Shown: piece by piece, positions 55,463-64,000 of the stretch
Position numbering within the stretch: the stretch's first letter is position 1
How the letters are laid out: every line of letters begins with the position of its first letter
Source of the DNA: Gari tellinella
Taxonomy: Eukaryota; Mollusca; Bivalvia; Cardiida; Psammobiidae
Reading direction: 5' to 3'
Length of the DNA stretch: 64,000 nt
Assembly (NCBI GenBank): GCA_922989275.2
Contig: OV277861.1
Span: 20,490,479-20,554,478 of the forward strand
Translations under genes and position numbers: made by a program
Notes under the pieces: generated by a model
What the model was told of the DNA's origin: nothing
Databases searched by the model: none
Seen by the model: the letters and a program-made list of their open reading frames with translations, nothing else

Positions 55463-58400
55463 ACTTCACCTTCACCTTCCCCTATCCCGTAGTCTGGAGG
55501 ACCGTAGGGGCACTACAGGTGACCTGGCAACCAGCTCCTTCCGTTCCGTTCTGTTTTCAGCTTTCCGCACCGTTTCCTTCATACCCATGCCTGTCCAATA
55601 TGCAATGTTATCTTCCCAACGTTTTCTCTGTCGACCTCTTCTTCCTCCCTCCGCTTACTGTGCCTTGTAGAATGGTCTTTGAGAGTCCTGAAGATCGTGT
55701 AACGTGACCGTACCATCTCAGCTTCCGCTTTTTTTACAGTTGTCAGCAACTCCTCCAATGGTCCAATGGCTTCCCTTATCCTGCAGCAGACTTCTTCATT
55801 TGTGATGTGCTCAGTATATGATATACACAATAGTTTCATGAAGCACCTCATCTCCAGTGCGCTCATCCTGCGTTCCAAATCTGCGTTCAAGGTCCAAGAT
55901 TCACCTGCATACATGAATATGGACATCACCAGTGCACGCATAAACCTTATTTTGAGCTGAGGTTTATGCTCCGGTCATCCCATATTGGCTTCAGCTTTGC
56001 AAGTGCTGCTGTGGTTTGTGCTGCTCTTGCAAGTATCTCCAACTTTGATTCTTGATCCCTGACTATGGCACCCAGGTACTTGAAACTATCAACACAACCC
56101 AGCTTCTCTCCCTTCACCTGTATGTATGTGCTGATGCCATTGATATTGTTGGTCATAATCTTTGTCTTCTCTGCACTAATTAGCATGCCATAGTTGGTAG
56201 ATGACTCATCTAGGCGTTCTACTAGCTTGACTAACTCCTCCTCCTTCACAGTTAGGCCGTCTATGTCATCAGCGAATCGTGGATTCGTTACTATCCTTCC
56301 ACCGATGCTGACGGTTCCTTCGTGGTCTGCCAGAGCGTCTGACATAACTCTCTCTAGGAAGATGTTGAAGAGTGTTGGGGAGAGTAAACATCCTTGCCGT
56401 ACACCCACTGTCGTTCTGAACCAATCTCCTACACTACTATTGAAGTACGCTGTACTTGTTGCTCTGTCATACAGATTCTGTATTGCTTTTGTGAGGTTGG
56501 CGTTAATGTTGTACAGCCTCATTGTGGCCCACAGTGCCTCATGCCTTACCCTATCGAATGCCTTCTTGAAATCTATAAATACATGGTACAAGTCTTGTTG
56601 TTGTTGCAAGTACTTCTCGCACAGTATTCTGAGGTTGAATATATGTTCAGTAGTGCTGCGCCCTGGTCGAAATCCAGCCTGCTCCTCAGCTATTATCTCT
56701 TCAGCTTGTGGATTAAGTCGGTTTGAGAATGACTTTCAGCATTACTTTACTTGGATGACTTATGAGGCTGATGGTTCGATAATTCTGGCACAATTGAAGG
56801 TTGCCTTTCTTTGGAAGAGCTATGACAGGCGACTGTGTCCATGTCGTAGGCCATTCTCCTGTTTCCAAAATCGATTACATATTGTATGAAGTGCACTTAT
56901 CATAGCTTCTCCCCCCTGCTTGAACTAGTTCACCTGGGATATTGTCTACTCCTGCTGATTTCCCCTTCTTCAACGACTTCATTGCGAGCTCCACCTCTTC
57001 GCGAAGGAGAGGATGACTGTCTGTGTTGGTCGCTGGTGGGACGTTCAGAACTTCTGGATATCCTGTGGCTCTATAGCTATACAGTTCAGAGCAGTATTCG
57101 TCCATCTGTTCAGTATTTCCCCTTCCTCTGTTAAAATGTTCCCACTTTCATCTTGTATTGTAGAGGTTTTAACTTGTTTTGTGCTTGTTAAGTCTTTTAC
57201 TATTTGGTATGCTTTCTTGCTGTTGTTTCTCTTGAGATTGTTTTGAATTTCCTGGCACTGCTCTGCTATCCACTTTTCCTTTGCACCTTTCACTGCTTTC
57301 TTGATGTCGCTGTTCACCTTCCTATACTGAATCGCGCCTTGAGCAACACTCCTTTTCTTCTTTAGTTCTCTCCCTTTATCACACAGATCTGATATATCAG
57401 CTGTGACCCAGGGCTTCTTGATAATGCGCTTTTTCCCAAGGATCTCAGTGGCTGTGTTATTGACAGCTGTGTTGAATGTGTCAGTCAGCTCGTCTGTGTC
57501 GCTCCCGTCTGCATCAAGAATAGTCAGTGCTGCAAATGTCCCTCCAATCATTGCTTGAAAAGCTTCCAATACTTTTGGGTCTTTCAGTTTCTCAAGGTCA
57601 AACTTGATCCTGGTGTTTCCCGGCTTTTTGACATTCTGTAGGTGAAGTTTGAAACTCATCATCACATGGTCACTGCCGATATCGGCGCCTGGGAAGCTCA
57701 TTGTCTTCATTACGTTTATGCTCGACTTAAAGCGGCTTTTCACCATGATGTAGTCTATCTGAGTGTGATGCTCTCCGTTTGGACTATGCCATGTGACTTT
57801 TCTAGAAGTTTTGTGCTGGCCGAGTGTGTTAGCTAATATAAGGTTGTTGTATGCAGCAAATTCCAAAAGTATCAGGTTTCTTTCGTTTGACTTGCTGTTG
57901 CAGTACCGACCACAGGTACCTTTCAAGTTTTCGAAGGCGTCTTCTCCCACTTTAGCATTTCAGTCTCCTTGTACCGCAATAATATATTGCTTTGGAGCTT
58001 GATCAATGATGTTTTGTATTTGTGCATAAAACTCTTCGACAGCCTCGTTGTCATGGTCTGTTGTTGGTGCATACGCTTGTATAATGGTGATGTTAAACGG
58101 CGATGCACGTAGGCAAAGGGTAATGAGTCGACTAGAGATAGGTCGACATCCTATCACACAATCAGTTACAGACCTGTGTACAAGAAATCCAACACAATGT
58201 TCATGTTTGTCCTTGCTACCACTGAAGTAAAACTTGTGACCCTCCTGGGTGGTTGCCTCTCCAATGTTTTTCCAGCGAACTTCACAAAACCCCAAAATGT
58301 TCCATTTGTATATGTCCATCTCGTAAGCGAGTATTTCCAATTTCCCCTCTTCTCTCAATGACCTGACATTCCATGTATCAACTACGATAGTGTTTCTTGT

Positions 58401-58895
58401 GTTGATCCTACTCGGCAGGCCAGTAAAACACTTTCCCCTTCCACCCTGGCGGTCAGTGGACGACACGGCCCTTGGTAACCCGGGCGACGACCGATCCGGT
58501 ATGGTTCTGTTTCTGGTTGTCATTTTCATCTGGTGTATCTAGGGCATTTGTTACAAGGCAGAGCCCATCCTTCTCCATGCCTCAACCACAGCCGACATCC
58601 TCTAACTAAGTGGATCACCCTGGTCGCGAACATGTGGTCGTTGAGTTCATCTGGGAACACTTCCGCCCTGGCCGGTGCCCTTGTATGACACGCCCAGTGT
58701 TGCTATGTTTGCATCACCCCCTCACATGGCCTAGCCCGCCAGCTGAAGCGGTGTACCAGGGTATGGCGCTTGGAGCCACATGTGAGAGTTGAAGGGTGGA
58801 TGAGGACCAGTGCCGCCCATCTGTCCAGCGCGCCCGCCCTGTACCCAGCCTGACGACCGACAAAGGTACTACCTCTACCCAGACCCCCCTATACC
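55463..58895 (-). mobile_element. RTE-type non-LTR retrotransposon, near full length, inactive
   Basis: Read leftward: a GC-rich 5' region (58895-58530), an ORF with an APE-type endonuclease then reverse transcriptase, and a 3' end at about 55463 with GGTGAA repeats, the short-repeat tail typical of RTE elements. The reading frame carries a stop and at least three frameshifts. It sits in gene B intron 3, in antisense. Confidence 0.85.
55579..58529 (-). pseudogene. RTE endonuclease-reverse transcriptase, broken frame
   Basis: The endonuclease starts near DTWNVRSLREEGKLEILAYE with LGFCEVRWKNIG, IIQAYAPT, TWHSPNGEHHTQIDYIM and GSDHVMMSF. The frame is interrupted in the AVQGD-stop-NAKVG segment near 57960 (in-frame TGA), shifts near 57100 (RWT/EYCSEL), and again before and after the reverse transcriptase. 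RT motifs: GKSAGVDNIPGELVQ, AGFRPGRST, FIDFKKAFDRVRH, GVRQGCLLSP and FADDIDGL. The C-terminal part (55941-55579) has YAGESWTLNADLERRMSALE. Six or so segments together are near the usual 900-1000 codons, so this is a recent enough copy but dead. Confidence 0.88.
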
Positions 58896-58917
58896 CCAAA
58901 AACTATGCAATATTAAA

Positions 58918-60080
58918 TCTGTACAAACGTAATCTGGTCAGATCGTACACAAACCATATGGGATGAACCATATCACACCCACATCTTGGTCAATTCGTAC
59001 CCATTTCGAATTTCACACTTATCCTAGTATCTACATTTACTAGTAACAGCAAGATCACTATTTGACTTATGATGTTAAAACAATTTGACCTGATCTTTAT
59101 AATATTGTCATTACCAACATAGCCAATAAAATTACCCTTTCATTTATCCTAAAATAATGTTTTAAAAACACATTATCCAAAAATAACCAATCATGTTATT
59201 GGCTCAATATGCAGGTAATGAATCAATAAAATGTAATAATCAAAATTAATTTCTGAATAATACATAATGGTCATACGTTTAAATTTCTTCTGATTTGGGA
59301 CAATTTCCTCACATCTGTCTTTCAAATAACTACTTCTTTGAAGTTTGAGACATATTACTTCTTCAGTAGCTTTAGTGTGCGGCTATATAGTAAAGGTGTA
59401 AATCACAGCTAATCTCCTTTAGATGGGTGCAGAATGTCGCAGTTAGCTGCGTGCCTAAATTATGAGATTTGACGGGAGTAGATGCACACTTTTGACAGGG
59501 AAATGCCACACTTCGTCGCGTGCTTAATTATCCCATTATTTGACGCTTCTAAAGGATACATTAATACAAACCTTCCAATTGTGTAAAACAACGCGTTTCT
59601 TACTCATACAGTGATATGTTTCTTTAATTTTGTTACACAAAGTTATCATAACTAGCAATGTTCTTATCTTTCAAATCATTATTCACTTTAATGACGGTTA
59701 ATTAATGCAAAATTCGATAAGATAACATTTCAAAGAAACACCAATTCGTCTATGTGTCAATCTATACAGCAATTCAACTATCAACCCTTTTACACAGAAA
59801 TGCTACATCAAATAATAATTAACCAATTTGATAACGTTTATCGGTAGTAAATTTTCAAAGCAAATTTAATTTGTGGAATTAAATGATTTCTTTCTACATG
59901 GGTGCGATTTGACCAGGTACATGGATACGAAATACCATGAACCCATGATAGTGAGTACGATATGGTTTGGACACGAGTTTGTTAAGGTACGAAATGACCA
60001 AGATATAGGTACAATATGGTTTGTGTACGATATGGTTTGGGTACGATCTGACTTGTATCCGTACAACCTAGTCCTATATG
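58918..60080. mobile_element. 1.2-kb TIR element with TACGATATGGTTTG-like repeats
   Basis: Ends are inverted, imperfect copies of about 90 bp built from GATCGTACACAAACCATATG and CACATCTTGGTCAATTCGTA-type words. At the right end the word TACGATATGGTTTG(G/T) is repeated several times. The interior is AT-rich and non-coding. Exact ends and target duplication are unclear. Confidence 0.6.
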
Positions 60081-60346
60081 TTAATACGAGGTACAGTAAG
60101 AAAATAGTTGGTCCAATCTTCACAATTTTTTAGTGGAAAAAAACTTTGTTTTTTCCTATTTAAAACAAATCAAAAGCACATCCAGTGCAATATAATGTAA
60201 AATGAAATGTGGCTGAACAAATTTTGACGAATTATCAAAATCTTATCGAAAAGCGGTTCGGAGCCATTTAAGACAACCATAATTACACTTGAAATTATTA
60301 ACATATTCATTGTAGTTGCCTACCATTTGTCCTTCTTTTATTACAG

Positions 60347-60547
60347 ATACTACTTTTGACTTTCGTGTAGAAGGAAGCAACCAAACTGATTTCAGTACAC
60401 ACATCTTATGTTACCAACACCGAGATACAATAATTCCTACAGAACTCGAAATAATGTGCTTGGAAGTTATGACTGTAAAACACATCCTCATTATCGCATC
60501 TTCAGTATCTCAAACGCTTGAACTATGTGAAGTGGAAATCTACGGGG
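60347..60547 (+). CDS. Gene B exon 4: second half of first FTP domain
   Basis: Acceptor TTACAG before 60347, donor GTAAGG after 60547. The exon is 201 nt, phase 1/1. It encodes DTTFDFRVEGSNQTDFSTHI, LCYQHRDTIIPTELEIMCLE, VMTVKHILIIASSVSQTLEL and CEVEIYGG. The shared DFRVEG, LCY, EIMC and ELCEVxIYGG words with gene A exon 4 are clear. The exon closes the first FTP domain. Confidence 0.9.
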
Positions 60548-61935
60548 GTAAGGAGTATACAAACAACATATCAAAATATCAAAAAGAGGTGTCCCTTTTT
60601 GTTGTTTTTTAAAAATGCTTACTTAACAAAATATATTTAAAAGAAGCCCATGCCAAGCAAGGCACTCGCTTATAAGACCTTCAAAATTGAACAATAAAAG
60701 AAACACGTCGGCATTGAACATGTACAGTGATTTTGAAGCTCACATTATTTTCAGCATGATGGAAATATGCGAATTGTAAGAATAAACAACACATCATATG
60801 TTTCAATTCAGTGTTTATATTTTTTGTTACTTTTTTCAGCGATATGGAAATGTACGAATTATACGCCTATTACTCTTTCAGGATCCATGTTGTTGTCTTA
60901 TATATAAAATAAGCCCTAGAGTTTAGGCTTAAGGAACATTTTCCATGCAGGTTTCTGTTTTTCACAGATTGACCACCAATTAAGTAATGTTTTAATAACT
61001 ATGTTTTTCTAGTCTGAAAGTTCTTTATCAGTGGAACTGTATAGTATCTATTCAGACCAACATTTTCAACCATTGATATACATGTACTATCAGAAATTTA
61101 GGTTTAAGAGCACATGCTGAAAACTAAATTGTCTGATTGGACAGGGGACAGGCTGGTCTATGTACTTTACAGTTTTACTGGATATGAATTGTGAGTGTAA
61201 AAAAAAGAGACACAGACTGTTGCACATTGTTTTTCCTACTGTAGAAACGACATCGTGTTGTTTTTTGTGTTCTTTTTTAATAATTAACGGATTTTAAAAG
61301 AATTCATTTTATAAAATAATGATAATTCTTTTGATTTTCATATGAATAGAAATCCTTATCTATTGTAAAAAAATTAGTTATTTATCTTTCCTTACTTTGT
61401 AAGTACATGCATATAATTTCATGTGGAGCGTTTTTGAACGCTACATAAATCAGGTATAATAATAAAAATAATAATAGTTCGTAAACATTTTAATTGATAG
61501 ATCTAGTAATATTATGAATGGTCTCAAGTGAGTCAAACACAATTGTGTTGTTTCATCATCTATTCACCAGAATGAAATTATTATCAACAGACATCCTGTC
61601 CAGCATTTTTATGAACAAGCAAAGAAGCTTTAAAAGAAACTTCATCAATGAAGTTGGATACATTACAGTAGATTAATATGAAAATCGCCAACCAGTAGGA
61701 TCATTGTTAAATGTTTGTTTTGCATTTCTGTAGACGAGGGCGCTCGTATTTGTGCTATATTTTAAATAAAAGTTGCTGTTTCCATTGTACTTTTAATTTT
61801 TGCTTTCAATCTAAGAACTACTCTTTGAAAACCTCAATTTCATACAAATTTACACACCCATCTACAGCATTACATCCACCACGAATTCCGCTGAACATTT
61901 TTTAAAATATTGTTTTGTTAACCTTGTAATTGCAG
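60548..61935. other. Gene B intron 4; block similar to 2790-3697
   Basis: From about 60990 to 61890 the sequence resembles 2790-3697 and then 23744 onward in gene A intron 4, as if the latter were split by the outer TIR element. The uninterrupted CGAATTCCGCTGAACATTTT lies near 61877-61900. Confidence 0.55.
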
Positions 61936-62190
61936 GTAGATACATATCGTACAAAGGATCAGTTAGTCAGTCTTCTCATTTTTCTGCTTGGCCACTAGCT
62001 GTTGCCGGGGCGGCTGTTGACGGTCGACCGATGCTTGAAAATGACAGTCAGGAAGTGGATGCATCGCGTACATGCGCTGTTACAGAGAATCGTTTGAACC
62101 AACATTGGGAGCTGGATTTCCCTACAGATATGCTTGTGCAGGGCATCTTCGTGTACGGTAGAAGGCTATCAGATACTTCGCATCAGATAA
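61936..62190 (+). CDS. Gene B exon 5: first half of second FTP domain
   Basis: Acceptor TTGCAG before 61936, donor GTAAGC after 62190. The exon is 255 nt, phase 1/1. It encodes GRYISYKGSVSQSSHFSAWP, LAVAGAAVDGRPMLENDSQE, then TCAVTENRLNQHWELDFPTD and MLVQGIFVYGRRLSD. Close to gene A exon 5 over its whole length (GRYxSYKGSV, VAGAAVDGRPM, VQGI/LHGI-VY). Continuation should lie right of the window. Confidence 0.88.
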
Positions 62191-62456
62191 GTAAGCATAT
62201 TTTATTTGACCAACACATATATACTGTTTATCCTGACCATAACATTATATTCCATGTAAAATAAAATGGTCAAAAATCAGTGAATCACATGTAATGTGGT
62301 AATCGTACTGCAGTCACTAAATGGGAAATGATTGAGGGATGTTAATTTTTTTGTAATTCTAACAATCATTTCAAACTGTCGTGAATGAACTTTCGACTTC
62401 AGGCAATTATTTTAATAATGTTTACAGTATGTAAAGTATTTCAGCTATTGTAAGTA

Positions 62457-62783
62457 CAGCACTCCCTCTCTACAACGACATCCAATGGGCGACAGCAATT
62501 GTGTGCATTGTTCGGAGGGAGTCGTTAGAGGGAGGGAAATCCGCTTACATTTGCAAACAGCTTGAATCCAGATCAGACGCCGCGTAACGTCTAGATTCAA
62601 GCTGTTTGTCACTCGTTATTAAGTTTTTTTCTTTCAAAATGTCCAATATGTAACTTTGAGAAAAACAGCAGACAACAGTTTTCAGCAGACGACATTGCAG
62701 TCGTGAATAGGTTGGACATAATTGTCCTATTCTTGGAACTGCGACAAAGGTGTTTGGAGGGCCGTTGTAGAGAGGGAACACTG
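62457..62783. mobile_element. TA-flanked MITE (CAGCACTCCCTCTCTACAAC ends)
   Basis: TA at both sides, ends CAGCACTCCCTCTCTACAAC / GTTGTAGAGAGGGAACACTG, with a central CAAACAG...CTGTTTG palindrome near 62555-62610. Relative of 25962-26304. It sits downstream of gene B exon 5. Confidence 0.75.
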
Positions 62784-64000
62784 TATTTAGATGTTGATAC
62801 AGACGTATATACTATAACTTTTTTTTTTTTTATAAATTGGGATGTTGGTCAGGACATGTCAATTGCTAATTACTTTCTACCAGTTGCTAAAAGATAGCGA
62901 TTACTTTTTTAGTTGTTAAATGCTTATCATGCACTTGATAGCAGCCTAATGACCGTTGCCAATAAGTCACATGACAGTTGCTTGATACTTATTGCCATTT
63001 AGTAATAAATTATATTTGTTTTCATTAAAGAGGCTAAGTTGACGCATTCAAGCAAAATGAGTAAAGTAATTTAACTGCCTCGTTATAATACAACCTTTTT
63101 ATATATCACTTTCCTCAGCCTTGTGATTGGTGGCGGGAATATTCAGTGAGTACATAAAAAAAACATACACGTAAAGATTGCAGTTGGCAAGAGGCAGTTT
63201 CGCAGATGGCAATAAGCATGCCCCGATTCGCATTTTATAATAAAAGTAAAGTATAAGTATAATATACAAACTTACCTTAATACATGTACATATATTGACT
63301 GTGTTTTATGTTTTGTTCGAATATCATATACCCAGATATTTTCTAGAGCACAGGGGCGGAACTCTGTCACACAATAACTGGAAACGGGACGACGCTCGGC
63401 CACACCTGCACGACGAATAACATTGATAATTTTGTAAACACGGCCGGTGATTGTACTTTCATTTTTGCAAATGCAGTAGCTCAAGTTTGTCTGAGAGGCA
63501 TTTTGTTCAATTGAACTTGATGAAATGGTTGCAATACTGTTTTAGAATAAATATATGATACAAGTGACAAGTTTAAAGGGATTTAGAGCAATGTTTAATA
63601 AAGAAAGGCCTTTTAAAGTCATCGTTTATCTTAGAAATGTCTGTTTAACGTGTATTTGCTACAATAACTCAGCAAATTTCCCTTGGAAATAAAAAAAAAA
63701 GTTTTTAGTAAGTTCATTCATGCAAATTACTCATAAATCAGCGAATTAACCATTATATGCTTTAACCAATAACGAGAAAATGAGCCTCTAGTGGACAGCC
63801 AGTGAATGCTGTGTATGTAACGCACACCGTAGACGACGTTTTTCCTTGTGTGACGCCGGCATGTCGACTCTGTTTCAGACACGGGACGATCATGAAAATC
63901 AGTTTTGTTGAGGACGAAACACTGTGAACATACTACAGGATACAAATCTCATTAGATCTGCAAGAAGTCAAAATGTTTGTCTCAATTTTTTCTAGGTTAA
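62784..64000. other. Right edge: no gene recognised
   Basis: AT-rich sequence, presumed gene B intron 5. I looked for a second-half FTP exon (an ELCEVxIYG-like ending) and saw none. Short ORFs here have no recognisable motif. Confidence 0.5.

Larger units (their letters stand above)
48144..62190 (+). other. Gene B locus: secreted EGF-like/fucolectin-domain gene, partial
   Basis: Exons 48144-48219, 52850-53008, 53705-53893, 60347-60547 and 61936-62190, all in one continuous frame with phase 1 junctions. It is the paralogue of gene A, transcribed away from it. The product starts with a signal peptide and has an EGF-like module, one full FTP domain and half of another. The rest is right of the window. 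I found no matching second-half exon in 62191-64000. Confidence 0.82.

Noticed and set aside
63272..63945. Possible second-half FTP exon at the right edge
   Set aside because: No ELCEVxIYG-type ending or phase-1 acceptor/donor pair was found in either short ORF there.

Overview
The window is animal nuclear DNA. Genes have introns with GT-AG junctions, and the DNA is crowded with TA- and TTAA-flanked miniature transposons, non-LTR retrotransposons, a tRNA-derived SINE and satellite. The secreted EGF-like plus fucolectin (FTP / F5/8 type C-like) gene architecture suggests a mollusc, most likely a bivalve. That assignment is an inference, not something read directly.

Host genes. Two paralogous lectin-like genes stand head to head. 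Gene A runs leftward from a signal-peptide exon at 39697-39622, with further exons at 27884-27726, 26509-26321, 25533-25333 and 1392-1138. Gene B runs rightward with exons at 48144-48219, 52850-53008, 53705-53893, 60347-60547 and 61936-62190. Matching exons have identical lengths (76, 159, 189, 201 and 255 nt), and every junction is phase 1. Each encodes a signal peptide, one EGF-like module, one complete FTP domain and the first half of a second. Both genes leave the window unfinished. The 8.4 kb between their start codons is packed with palindromic miniature elements.

Nested insertions in gene A intron 4. A TIR transposon (3703-23743, 5-bp target duplication ATTCC) contains a decayed L2/CR1-like retrotransposon (minus strand). 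The reverse transcriptase of that retrotransposon is split by a second TIR element (4659-20415, duplication TATA), made largely of GCGATC/GCGCTC words spaced about one helical turn apart. Inside that sits a whole Polinton/Maverick (4812-19432, duplication GATCCG, about 207-bp terminal inverted repeats). The Polinton has a protein-primed DNA polymerase B, retroviral-type integrase, A32-like packaging ATPase, a candidate double jelly-roll capsid protein and about ten small structural or membrane proteins. The polymerase carries a frameshift and the integrase an in-frame stop, so this copy looks non-autonomous although most other genes are open. It has GC-rich micro-repeats inside coding sequences, iterons beside the right TIR, and TIRs that are themselves foldback structures.

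Gene A intron 1 holds a 9.4 kb satellite (29.6-39.05 kb). It is built from a 78-bp monomer with an internal hairpin, and the whole array is a giant inverted repeat switching orientation near 33912, with higher-order repeats and matching outer ends. Many long ORFs there are a by-product of the 78-bp period.

Gene B introns hold a tRNA-derived SINE, a fragment of a reverse transcriptase, an RTE-type retrotransposon (55463-58895, minus, broken), a 1.2 kb TIR element, and a compact terminal-repeat retroelement (50310-50701). The last has 121-bp terminal direct repeats, each carrying a tRNA-Ala-like sequence, with primer-binding-site and polypurine-tract candidates and a 5-bp target duplication.
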